The translations under genes were made by a program, and so were the position numbers. DNA of 64,000 bases from Bacteroidia bacterium (GTDB lineage Bacteria; Bacteroidota; Bacteroidia; Chitinophagales; Saprospiraceae): NCBI GenBank assembly GCA_030430845.1, contig JAUIKE010000006.1, positions 27,033 through 91,032 on the forward strand, in the 5' to 3' direction. Below are positions 32,270 to 39,555 of the stretch, piece by piece. The number at the start of each line of letters is the position of its first letter. Position 1 is the stretch's first letter. The notes beneath the pieces were generated by a model. It saw only the letters and a program-made list of their open reading frames with translations. It was not told the DNA's origin and ran no database searches.

Positions 32270-34513
32270 GTGAATAACAGACGTATTTATATTCCGATTT
32301 TATTATTTTTTTTTACATATCCCTTCTCTCTGAATGCTCAATCCTTCGGACCTTTGGTCATCGAAGGAAAAGTAAATGACCAAATCCTTTCCAATGCCTT
32401 CTCCGGCGGCCTCAACAGCCCCCAATTCAATAGCCTTGATATTGACAACGACGGAGAGGACGAGATTTGTGTATTCGACCGGGCCGGGAATGTTATGTTA
32501 CCTTTTGTTTGGGAAAATGGCGCCTGGAAACATGAGCCAAGCCTGGCCTCTGTTTTTCCTGAGATTAAAGAATGGGTGATCCTGCGCGACTATAATGATG
32601 ATGGTATTCAGGACCTGTTTACTTATTCGGACGTTCCTGGAATAGACGGCATCATTGTATATAAAGGCTTTTATGACAATGACCTCATTGCCTTTGAGCG
32701 AGTTCATTTTACAGACCCTTTTAATGTGTTGTTCTTCGAACTACCGGGAGGGGGAAGAACGAATCTACGTGTTACCCGGATCGATTACCCGGCCATAGAT
32801 GATATGGACTGTGACGGCGATTTGGATGTGCTGACCTTCAATGTGAGCGGCGGGCAGATTGAATTGTTCCAAAACATGTCTGTCGAACAAGGCTTCGAAA
32901 AAGATACCATCATTCTAAAATTAGTCGACTTTTGCTGGGGAGGCATCTTTGAAACCGGTTTTACCAAAGAAATTGACCTGGCACCGAAGCAGGGAGAATG
33001 TGCTTCTCCATCCAATCCTCTTGTTGAATTTCGTCATGCCGGCTCCACTATTTTGACGATGGACATAGACAATGACGGAGATAAGGATGCCCTTTTGGGC
33101 GATCTTTCCTTTGACAATATCAACCTCCTCAAGAATGACGGAGATTGTGACGAGGCCTGGATCAGTGAGCAAGACATTAACTTTCCTTCTAATTCTCTGC
33201 CGGTGAATATTTTTTCTTTTCCCGCAGCTTTCTGGATGGACGTTGATCGAGACGGAATGAAAGACCTTGTAGCTGCCCCTAATCTGGCACGTGGAGGAGA
33301 AGATCGGCTAGTCGCCTGGTTGTATAAGAATACAGCGGATAATGAAACACCCGTTTTTGAATTTCAGAAAAACCGTTTTCTGGTAGAAGATATGATTGAC
33401 CTGGGTAGTAATACCCATCCGGCATTTGTAGATGTCGACCAGGACGGCTTGCTGGACCTGGTGGTCGGTAATGCGGGCATATTCAATGACTTTGAGATTA
33501 GTCGCTCCGGACTGTTTTACTTCCGTAATATAGGGACGGCCAATGAACCCGCTTATGAATTAATTGATTCTAATTATTTGAATATGAATCAGTTCAATCC
33601 GGATTTCTTTAATTTTGCTCCCAGCTTCGGCGACATTGACGGTGATCTGGATCTGGATATCATAGTGGGAGAGGAAGGAGGCGGTTTGTTTTTTGCCGAA
33701 AATACCGCCGGACCAGGCGTACCGATGTCTTTTGGTTCCTGGCAGTATTCCTTTCAAAATATTGTTGTGGGCTTATCCAGTACACCGCAGCTTTTTGATT
33801 TGAATGAAGATGGACTTCTGGATCTGATCGTAGGGGAAAAAGATGGTAATATCAATTATTTTCAAAACCAGGGTAGTAGGGAAAACCCGGTTTTTGCCTC
33901 TGACCCGACCCAAGCACCCAATAACTTTTTCCTTGGGATGGTAGACACCCGGCAGCCAGGTTTTATTCAGGGAGCTTCACACCCATTTTTCTTTTATGAT
34001 ATGGATGAGTTGCTGTTAGTCACAGGTACGGAAAATAGTCGCCTCGAAGTCTATGAAGATATCCAGAGTACTTTAGACGGTAGTTTTACTTTTTCGGAAA
34101 AGTCTGCTGAACTTCCCCATACCGGCTTTCGAACAGCTCCGGCTCTGGCAGACATCAATAATGATGGCTTATTGGAGATGGTAGTTGGCAATGAAAGGGG
34201 AGGGCTCTCCTTTTTTTATACTCCATGGGAAAAAGGGCAAACCACCCCTGCGGAAGAAGTTTTTACAGAAGACCTATTTACTGTTTTTCCCAACCCGGTA
34301 AATCAACGGTTGACGGTAGTAAGGTCAGAAGGTGCTGGTGCCGAGCCCTGGCAGCTTGAACTGTATAATATCAACGGGCAACTTATGAAAAACGCTATAA
34401 TCGGAGAAAAGAATTTTGAGTGGAAATTGAGTGATTTACCAGCAGGTTTGTATGTACTGAAGGTTTTGAGTCCCGAAGGGGTTGGTAGTAAGAAGATCAT
34501 GATTCAGCATTGA
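32270..34513 (+). CDS. FG-GAP/VCBS-like repeat protein with T9SS sorting domain
   Basis: From GTG 32270 the 747-residue product has a signal peptide (RRIYIPILLFFFTYPFSLNAQ). At least nine calcium-binding-like DxDxDG blades follow (DIDNDGEDEI, DYNDDGIQDL, DMDCDGDLDV, DIDNDGDKDA, DVDRDGMKDL, DVDQDGLLDL, DIDGDLDLDI, DLNEDGLLDL, DINNDGLLEM), as in beta-propeller FG-GAP proteins. A C-terminal sorting domain (TVFPNPVNQRLTVV, LELYNINGQLM, LPAGLYVLKV) marks it for T9SS surface delivery. The role is probably adhesion or binding. Open frame continues upstream to 32210. Confidence 0.87.
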   Translation: MNNRRIYIPILLFFFTYPFSLNAQSFGPLVIEGKVNDQILSNAFSGGLNSPQFNSLDIDNDGEDEICVFDRAGNVMLPFVWENGAWKHEPSLASVFPEIKEWVILRDYNDDGIQDLFTYSDVPGIDGIIVYKGFYDNDLIAFERVHFTDPFNVLFFELPGGGRTNLRVTRIDYPAIDDMDCDGDLDVLTFNVSGGQIELFQNMSVEQGFEKDTIILKLVDFCWGGIFETGFTKEIDLAPKQGECASPSNPLVEFRHAGSTILTMDIDNDGDKDALLGDLSFDNINLLKNDGDCDEAWISEQDINFPSNSLPVNIFSFPAAFWMDVDRDGMKDLVAAPNLARGGEDRLVAWLYKNTADNETPVFEFQKNRFLVEDMIDLGSNTHPAFVDVDQDGLLDLVVGNAGIFNDFEISRSGLFYFRNIGTANEPAYELIDSNYLNMNQFNPDFFNFAPSFGDIDGDLDLDIIVGEEGGGLFFAENTAGPGVPMSFGSWQYSFQNIVVGLSSTPQLFDLNEDGLLDLIVGEKDGNINYFQNQGSRENPVFASDPTQAPNNFFLGMVDTRQPGFIQGASHPFFFYDMDELLLVTGTENSRLEVYEDIQSTLDGSFTFSEKSAELPHTGFRTAPALADINNDGLLEMVVGNERGGLSFFYTPWEKGQTTPAEEVFTEDLFTVFPNPVNQRLTVVRSEGAGAEPWQLELYNINGQLMKNAIIGEKNFEWKLSDLPAGLYVLKVLSPEGVGSKKIMIQH

Positions 34514-34851
34514 TTGATAATATTAATAACTGATGTTACGCACTTTTGAAAAAATATATAATGTGCTGCTGCGCCCAGACGGGCCGTATGGCTGCAGCTC
34601 TATTTGTCCCCATCTTACTACAGGGTTGTGTAAAAACTCGTTCCTCGTTTTTACCCACCCCCGAAAATTTTGTTTAGGAGGTTGTTTTAAGAAAAAAACG
34701 AAGTTTTTTTCTTAAAACAACCTCCTAAAAGAATATTATTGGTTGGGGGAAAAGGCCGAAGGACTTTTTACACAACCCCGCAAGAAGCTGTCACCGCTTC
34801 GCGGTTTATAAGGCAAGTACAAAATCAACTCCGGGCGCCGTCCGGAGTGTA
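34514..34851. other. Gene-free region holding a nested-hairpin element
   Basis: About 340 bases between the FG-GAP gene and yggS, occupied mainly by the element at 34623-34779. Short open frames here are made of repeat sequence. Confidence 0.7.
34623..34779. mobile_element. 157-bp nested-hairpin element, copy 1
   Basis: The outer ends are GGGTTGTGTAAAAAC at 34623 and GGACTTTTTACACAACCCC ending at 34779. Inside, 34673-34699 (TTTAGGAGGTTGTTTTAAG plus A-rich end) pairs perfectly over 27 bp with 34703-34729 around GAA. The left shoulder also holds CTCGTTCCTCG, the loop of the hairpin at 6470-6510. The same plan, inner tail and flanks occur at 37856-38033. Non-coding and MITE-like; mobility is inferred only from the copies. 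Confidence 0.7.
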
Positions 34852-35526
34852 TTAAGTATTCCTTGCTCCGAATATCAAACTTCCTACTCTAACCATGGTA
34901 CTTCCTTCCTCCAGTGCAATTTTATAATCGCCTGACATGCCCATGGAAATTTCCTTAAAACTGTCTTGTGCGGCAAAATAAGTTTCTTTGAGGTAATCAA
35001 AAATTTGCTTGAGCTGGCCAAACTCTTTTCTTACCTGAACCATATCGTCTGTAAAAGTAGCCATACCCATGACGCCCAGGATGCGCACGTTTTTTAACTG
35101 AGTGAAAGTCTCCGAACTAAGCATTTCCTGAACCTCTATTTTATCAAAACCAAATTTGGACTCTTCCTCTGCAATGTGGAACTGAAGGAGACAGTCGATG
35201 ATGCGCTCATTCTTTTCGGCCTGCTTGTTGATTTCTTTTAGCACCTTAAAACGATCCACAGAATGGATGAGATGAATAAAGGGGGCGATATACTTTACCT
35301 TATTAGTTTGAAGATGACCGATCATATGCCAGCGAATATCCTGGGGGAGTTGTTCGTACTTTTCGGCCAGTTCCAGTGCTCTGTTTTCTCCAAAATCCCG
35401 CTGTCCTTTATCATAAAGGTCTTTAATCATAGCAGCAGGCTTGGTTTTGGATACGGCTATCAGGCTTGCCTGATTATGCTGGGTTTCCTGCAGGATCTGT
35501 TGGTACTCTTCTACTTGCGTTGGCAT
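34852..35526 (-). CDS. YggS/PLPBP family PLP-binding protein
   Basis: The 224-residue protein has the family's PLP lysine motif LIAVSKTKP (Lys about 27), DFGENRALELAEKYEQL, WHMIGHLQTNKVKYI, IHSVDRFKVLKEI, GMATFTDD and the phosphate-binding end GMSGDYKIALEEGSTMVRVG. These proteins control PLP supply and amino-acid balance and have no known catalysis. It is a single gene on the minus strand. The length matches the family. Confidence 0.93.
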   Translation of the reverse strand: MPTQVEEYQQILQETQHNQASLIAVSKTKPAAMIKDLYDKGQRDFGENRALELAEKYEQLPQDIRWHMIGHLQTNKVKYIAPFIHLIHSVDRFKVLKEINKQAEKNERIIDCLLQFHIAEEESKFGFDKIEVQEMLSSETFTQLKNVRILGVMGMATFTDDMVQVRKEFGQLKQIFDYLKETYFAAQDSFKEISMGMSGDYKIALEEGSTMVRVGSLIFGARNT

Positions 35527-35656
35527 CTTGATACTAGGTTTTACAATAGATAATGATTTAACATTCTTTTTTGTTCAGCCCAGATACATTTAACGGATTC
35601 TTTAAAATACTCCGCTTAGTTCAATCGTTCAATTGGACAAACAAACACACCCTATA

Positions 35657-35842
35657 ATGTTGTACGAATCCAAATCGCGGCGGTCATCCAGGTGGAATAA
35701 AGCCAGGGCCATAACCATTACTATTATTATTCACTTTATATTATTGTTCGGGATCCTCACTTTTGGCGATCAGGAAATCCCCGAAGCTCTTAAGGCTGTC
35801 TTTAAAGACGATACCCAAACGGAGCAGATCGTTAAACCTTAA
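35657..35842 (+). CDS. Small single-pass membrane protein
   Basis: A 61-residue frame from ATG 35657 has a basic N-terminus (YESKSRRSSRWNKARA), one strong membrane helix (ITITIIIHFILLFGILTFG) and a polar C-terminus (PEALKAVFKDDTQTEQIVKP). By positive-inside logic the tail would face the periplasm. The open frame begins at TTG 35633. Its stop overlaps the convergent kinase stop by 4 bp. The family is unknown. Confidence 0.55.
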   Translation: MLYESKSRRSSRWNKARAITITIIIHFILLFGILTFGDQEIPEALKAVFKDDTQTEQIVKP

Positions 35843-36489
35843 AACAGGCCGTGCAATTCGGCGCTGATCTTATTGATGATCTCGCCCATATCTTCAGGAT
35901 TTTTTTCAAAATCCATCTCATCGGCATTGATGATCAGTAAGCGGCCGTCTGTTTCTTCATATTTGTCTATCCAGTTTTCGTACCTTTCGTTGAGTCGTTT
36001 GAGGTAATCGAGGCTCATGCTGCCTTCGTAATCGCGTCCTCTGTGGTGGATATGCGACACGAGGGTAGGTATGCTGGCCCGAATGTAGATTAACAGATCC
36101 GGAGGTTGGATTTGGGAGGACATGGTCTTGAACAGAGAAAAGTAGTTTTCAAAATCTCTTTTGGATAAGAGCCCCATATCTCTCAGGTTGGGAGCAAATA
36201 TGTAAGCATCCTCATAGATTGTCCGATCCTGGATCACTGTTTTATTACCATTTAGGATATTGAGTACCTGTTGATAGCGGCTATTGAGGAAATAGATCTG
36301 CAAATTAAAGGACCATCTTTGCATATCATCATAAAAGTCGCTCAGGTAGGGGTTGTGGTCGGTGGGTTCGTAATGTACTTCCCAACCAAAGTGCCTGCTC
36401 AATTTAGTAGAAAGGGTAGTTTTTCCCGCGCCGATGTTACCGGCAATAGCTACATGTTTTATAAGAGATGTATTGAGTGTATCCGACAT
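35839..36489 (-). CDS. Deoxynucleoside kinase
   Basis: The 216-residue protein has a P-loop IAGNIGAGKTTLSTKL (about 14-29), the substrate-site motif YEPTDHNPYLSDFY, QDRTIYEDAYIFA (ERS-like region) and the lid-type region HIHHRGRDYEGSMSLDYL. It phosphorylates deoxynucleosides for the salvage pathway; which one (dA, dG, dC or T) cannot be told from motifs alone. A TATTTTTG box on the minus strand at 36527-36534 is a plausible promoter. Confidence 0.88.
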   Translation of the reverse strand: MSDTLNTSLIKHVAIAGNIGAGKTTLSTKLSRHFGWEVHYEPTDHNPYLSDFYDDMQRWSFNLQIYFLNSRYQQVLNILNGNKTVIQDRTIYEDAYIFAPNLRDMGLLSKRDFENYFSLFKTMSSQIQPPDLLIYIRASIPTLVSHIHHRGRDYEGSMSLDYLKRLNERYENWIDKYEETDGRLLIINADEMDFEKNPEDMGEIINKISAELHGLF

Positions 36490-36809
36490 ATTTACATTTT
36501 CTGGTCCTTGATTACAGTTGTTTGAACAAAAATATTTGTAAATGTCTTTGTTCAGGTACCTTATTCAGCACGAAAATATTTAAATCCCTAGATTTTAGGT
36601 AAAATTTCTCCTGAAATAAATATTTTAGGGCCGAAGAATGAAAACTAATTTATCAAAGATGCGATAACTCGCATTTTCCCCATTACCGGGTGCTTGCGGC
36701 GGAGCCGCAAGCACCCGGTAATAAAAAATAATTCAATTGCGAGCTTGATTGCAACTTGGAATAATTCTTATTCGACGATAAAACTCCCTTAAACTTCGAA
36801 AAAGTTACT
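36490..36809. other. Divergent intergenic region between the kinase gene and gatC
   Basis: About 320 bases hold the kinase promoter box (36527-36534, minus) and a GC-rich perfect hairpin (36682-36722). Nothing else is recognised. Confidence 0.65.
36682..36722. repeat. 19-bp perfect GC-rich hairpin upstream of gatC
   Basis: ATTACCGGGTGCTTGCGGC pairs exactly with 36704-36722 around GGA. It lies between two divergent genes, so it is not a terminator of either, and it is much richer in G/C than its surroundings. Confidence 0.8.
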
Positions 36810-37106
36810 ATGACCGTAGATGAAAAACTAATTTCAAGGCTCGAAAAACTGGCTAAGCTGGATCTGACTACTTCAGAAAAGGAGAAGTTGCGCAAAGAAT
36901 TGGACGATATTCTGAAGATGGTGGATAAACTGGAAGAGTTAGATACCGATGGGGTTGATCCGCTTATTTATGTGTTGGAAGAAAACAATGTGTGGAGAAA
37001 GGACCGGGTGCAGGGGCAAATTAAAAGAGAAGAAACTTTTAAAAACGCTCCTGATTCAGATGGAGAACATTTTAAAGTGCCGAAAGTAATTGATATCAAG
37101 AAATAA
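36810..37106 (+). CDS. gatC: Asp/Glu-tRNA amidotransferase subunit C
   Basis: This 98-residue protein starts MTVDEKLISRLEKLAKLDLT and contains EKLRKELDDILKMVDKLEEL, VDPLIYVLEE, then LKDRVQ-like WRKDRVQGQI and the ending FKVPKVIDIKK, all typical of GatC. GatC clamps GatA and GatB in the enzyme that makes Gln-tRNA and/or Asn-tRNA by transamidation. Here it is separated from gatA and gatB and instead sits 9 bases before an ABC ATPase gene, with which it is probably co-transcribed. Confidence 0.92.
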   Translation: MTVDEKLISRLEKLAKLDLTTSEKEKLRKELDDILKMVDKLEELDTDGVDPLIYVLEENNVWRKDRVQGQIKREETFKNAPDSDGEHFKVPKVIDIKK

Positions 37107-37115
37107 AACCGACTA

Positions 37116-37850
37116 ATGGAGCCAATCATTTCCGTTAAAGAATTAAGAAAAACCTATATTATGGGTACTACCAAGGTGCATGCTTTGCAAAGCATTACTT
37201 TGGATATCCGCAAGAACGAATACGTCGCCTTAATGGGGCCCTCTGGTTCCGGGAAATCTACCCTCATGAACTTATTGGGATGCCTGGATACACCAAGCTC
37301 AGGAGAGTACGATCTCAATAATATTAATGTGGCGACCATGACGGATAATGAGCTGGCCGAAGTAAGAAATAAAGAGATCGGCTTTATTTTCCAGACTTTC
37401 AACCTTTTACCTCGTTTATCCGCGCTTGAAAATGTAGCGCTTCCTTTGGTTTATTCCGGAATGAACAAATCAAAAAGGCTGGAGCGCGCGCAGGAAGTAC
37501 TCGAAAACGTAGGGCTGGGAGACCGTGTTGATCACAAACCGAACGAATTGTCAGGTGGTCAGCGGCAGAGGGTAGCCATTGCCAGAGCCCTGGTTAACAA
37601 ACCTTCTATCATCCTGGCTGATGAACCTACCGGTAACCTGGACACCAAAACTTCTGTAGAGATTATGGAGATCCTGGAAAGAATTCACGATCAGGGCAAC
37701 ACCATTATCCTGGTTACTCACGAGCCGGATATTGCTGCTCACGCCCATCGAATCGTTCGCCTGCGAGATGGCCTGATAGAAACTGACATACGGAACGAAA
37801 AAATTGTGCGTTCTGATGATCCGGATCATTATTACAGAGTGAATCAATAA
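37116..37850 (+). CDS. ABC transporter ATP-binding protein (LolD/MacB type)
   Basis: The 244-residue ATPase has Walker [19 protein letters not shown], the Q-loop [18 protein letters not shown], signature [15 protein letters not shown], Walker [13 protein letters not shown] and H-switch VTHEP. These match the MacB/LolD group, which works with FtsX-like permeases in lipoprotein release or mechanotransmission. The permease is not adjacent, since a repeat element and an opposite-strand gene follow. It is co-oriented with gatC. Confidence 0.9.
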   Translation: MEPIISVKELRKTYIMGTTKVHALQSITLDIRKNEYVALMGPSGSGKSTLMNLLGCLDTPSSGEYDLNNINVATMTDNELAEVRNKEIGFIFQTFNLLPRLSALENVALPLVYSGMNKSKRLERAQEVLENVGLGDRVDHKPNELSGGQRQRVAIARALVNKPSIILADEPTGNLDTKTSVEIMEILERIHDQGNTIILVTHEPDIAAHAHRIVRLRDGLIETDIRNEKIVRSDDPDHYYRVNQ

Positions 37851-37855
37851 AGAAC

Positions 37856-38033
37856 GGGGCTGTCTCATAACTTCCTTCCATCCGGACCGTCGGGTCGTCG
37901 TTATTCGACGCCCCTTAAAATTTTGTTTAGGAGGTCGTTTGAATAAAAAAACTTTGTTTTTTTATTCAAACGACCTCCTAAAAGAATATTATTGGCTGTC
38001 GAAAAAGGCCGTAGGTCTTTTGAGACAACCTCA
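37856..38033. mobile_element. 178-bp nested-hairpin element, copy 2
   Basis: The outer ends GGGGCTGTCTCATAA and TTTTGAGACAACCTC pair imperfectly. The inner stem 37926-37952 pairs perfectly over 27 bp with 37956-37982 around TTT. Shared with 34623-34779 are the left flank AAAATTTTGTTTAGGAGGT, the tail CCTCCTAAAAGAATATTATT and the AAAGGCCG(A/T)AGG shoulder. The inner stems differ in the middle by matched changes on both arms. Confidence 0.7.
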
Positions 38034-38675
38034 TTAGACTCCTCCGTTCGTCATTAAAACCTTTAGGAAGCTAGTGTCCTTATTATGATCTTCGGTAAGG
38101 ATGGCAAGTACAAAATCTCTGCCTTGTTGTTCAAAATACCCGATCTGGGTATAGTCAGATTCGTAATAGTCCTCTATGGAAAAAAGAAAATCTGGTTCTA
38201 TCAAATGAAAGGTAACCATTTTGTTGGGTTGAGGACTGAGGGGTTCTAAAAAGTCCCGGATGATTTTTTTGGCTTCAATTTTTTTTAAAAAAGGCCCTTT
38301 GTGACGCTTGGGTAGCCATTTATCATCTCCGGTCAGTAAGTCGGTTAAATATTCACCAGCCTTTTTTTCTGAAATTTCAGTAATGGTGAGTTGCTCTTTT
38401 CCGTTCCAGGAATTACCTGGAATAGGCAGTATGACCGGACTGTCCTTCCAATGTTTAGAATAGGTAATGCTGACCAGGTTTTCCCAGCCTCTGCTCAAGT
38501 CATTTTCTATCAATTTTAGATGAAACATACCCGACCGAAGTTGTCTGACAATAAAACGTTCCAGCTCGAAGTACTGTGTTTCAAATACATCAAAATGGAG
38601 CCAGGCTGTGTTGGAGTTTAGTACCTGGTCAAGGGCATCGAGCAGAGGTTCGGTATGGTTTTTTTGTACTTTCAT
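38034..38675 (-). CDS. Protein of unknown function
   Basis: From ATG 38675 (MKVQKNHTEPLLDALDQVL) the product has 213 residues and no signal peptide or membrane helix. It is a mixed, rather acidic protein with stretches such as TAWLHFDVFETQYFELERF, VILPIPGNSWNGKEQLTI and MVTFHLIEPDFLFSIEDYYE. I recognise no family. Open frame continues to 38714, but that part is encoded by the 38686-38721 palindrome. Confidence 0.65.
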   Translation of the reverse strand: MKVQKNHTEPLLDALDQVLNSNTAWLHFDVFETQYFELERFIVRQLRSGMFHLKLIENDLSRGWENLVSITYSKHWKDSPVILPIPGNSWNGKEQLTITEISEKKAGEYLTDLLTGDDKWLPKRHKGPFLKKIEAKKIIRDFLEPLSPQPNKMVTFHLIEPDFLFSIEDYYESDYTQIGYFEQQGRDFVLAILTEDHNKDTSFLKVLMTNGGV

Positions 38676-38685
38676 ATTCCTGCTT

Positions 38686-38721
38686 GCCAGACATGACATG
38701 TCTAGACATGTCATGTCTGGC
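38686..38721. repeat. Perfect 36-bp palindrome, ACATGTCATGT family
   Basis: GCCAGACATGACATGTCT is followed directly by its exact reverse complement. It lies 10 bases upstream of the minus-strand gene start. Confidence 0.85.
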
Positions 38722-38775
38722 TACTTTTTTCAACTATATACGTTAAATACTGATTATCAGTTGCAATCAGTCTTG

Positions 38776-38814
38776 ATCAGGACATGACATGTCTAAGACA
38801 TGTCATGTCCTGAT
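38776..38814. repeat. 39-base near-perfect palindrome, ACATGTCATGT family
   Basis: ATCAGGACATGACATGTCT and its exact reverse complement flank a single A. It shares the GACATGACATGTC arm with the palindrome 54 bases to the left. Confidence 0.85.
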
Positions 38815-38823
38815 TTTCACAGA

Positions 38824-38848
38824 TGTCATGTCTTAAACATGACATGTC
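38824..38848. repeat. Third, degenerate ACATGTCATGT hairpin
   Basis: GTCATGT and ACATGAC pair around CTTAA, and the ACATGACATGTCTT half matches the two preceding palindromes. This makes a cluster of three related palindromes in 165 bases between divergent genes. Confidence 0.7.
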
Positions 38849-38909
38849 TTCTTTAGGATGAACAATTCTTTCCTTTACTTTGTATCCTTCAAAACAGAAA
38901 TCATCATTT

Positions 38910-39470
38910 ATGAGCTTTAAAATATACACAAAAACCGGCGATGCCGGCCAGACTTCTCTCTTCGGCGGTCGTCGCCTTTACAAACACGATCTGCGCATCG
39001 AATCTTACGGCACGGTGGATGAATTGAACGCTTATGTCGGCCTGTTGCGTGATAATATCAAAGATGAGAAAGTTCGCCAACTACTCAAAGCCATACAGGA
39101 TCGATTATTTACCATCGGAGCAAATCTGGCTAGTGATCCCGAAAAAGATTTGCCGGCTCCGGATCTGAAAGTAGCAGATATCCAACTACTGGAAAACGAA
39201 ATGGACCTCATGGATAAAAAACTGCCTCCCTTAAAAAACTTTATTCTTCCGGGAGGACACAATACTGTTTCCTACTGTCATGTTGCTCGTACCGTGTGCC
39301 GCAGAGCAGAACGATTAATAGTTGCCCTTGCACAGCAGGAAAAGGTGGCCGAAATCGTATTGAAATATATGAATCGCTTGTCTGATTACTTTTTTGTTTT
39401 GGCCAGAAAATTAAGCCAGGATCTGGAAGTGGAAGAAGTGGTGTGGAATCCAAGAAAAGTAGATGAATAA
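38910..39470 (+). CDS. Cob(I)yrinic acid a,c-diamide adenosyltransferase, PduO type
   Basis: The 186-residue protein has the PduO signatures IYTKTGDAGQTSLFGGRR (N-terminus, ATP site), YGTVDELNAYVGLLRD and FILPGGHNTVSYCHVARTVCRRAER. It transfers the adenosyl group from ATP to cob(I)alamin, making adenosylcobalamin. I start at ATG 38910 (MSFKIYTKTG); the upstream ATG 38880 adds ten atypical residues. No cobalamin riboswitch is visible upstream, where three palindromes lie. Confidence 0.93.
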   Translation: MSFKIYTKTGDAGQTSLFGGRRLYKHDLRIESYGTVDELNAYVGLLRDNIKDEKVRQLLKAIQDRLFTIGANLASDPEKDLPAPDLKVADIQLLENEMDLMDKKLPPLKNFILPGGHNTVSYCHVARTVCRRAERLIVALAQQEKVAEIVLKYMNRLSDYFFVLARKLSQDLEVEEVVWNPRKVDE

Positions 39471-39502
39471 TGAAAGTGGCTGCAACTACTTTCATTATTC
39501 AT
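39463..39502. terminator. 15-bp hairpin after the adenosyltransferase gene
   Basis: ATGAATAATGAAAGT pairs exactly with 39488-39502 across a 10-base loop and includes the stop codon of the gene. It is A/T-rich, so weaker than the others. Confidence 0.65.
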
Positions 39503-39518
39503 TTTAAAGTACCGCAGG

Positions 39519-39548
39519 TTGCATCCCAACTTGGATTAGTTATATTTG
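39519..39548 (+). promoter_or_regulatory. Complete Bacteroidota promoter before the PgpH-like gene
   Basis: TTG (39519-39521), a 19-base spacer and TATATTTG (39541-39548) fit the TTG / TAnnTTTG consensus. The start codon is only 8 bases past the box, implying a very short or absent leader. Confidence 0.65.
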
Positions 39549-39555
39549 TAGATGT

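Noticed and set aside
34533..34715. A 60-codon open frame in the element near 34.6 kb
   Set aside because: It is composed of repeat and A-rich hairpin sequence and is not shared by the second copy of the element.
38721..38909. Cobalamin riboswitch before the adenosyltransferase gene
   Set aside because: The conserved GCCACTG box and stem pattern are not found; the region is filled by palindromes.
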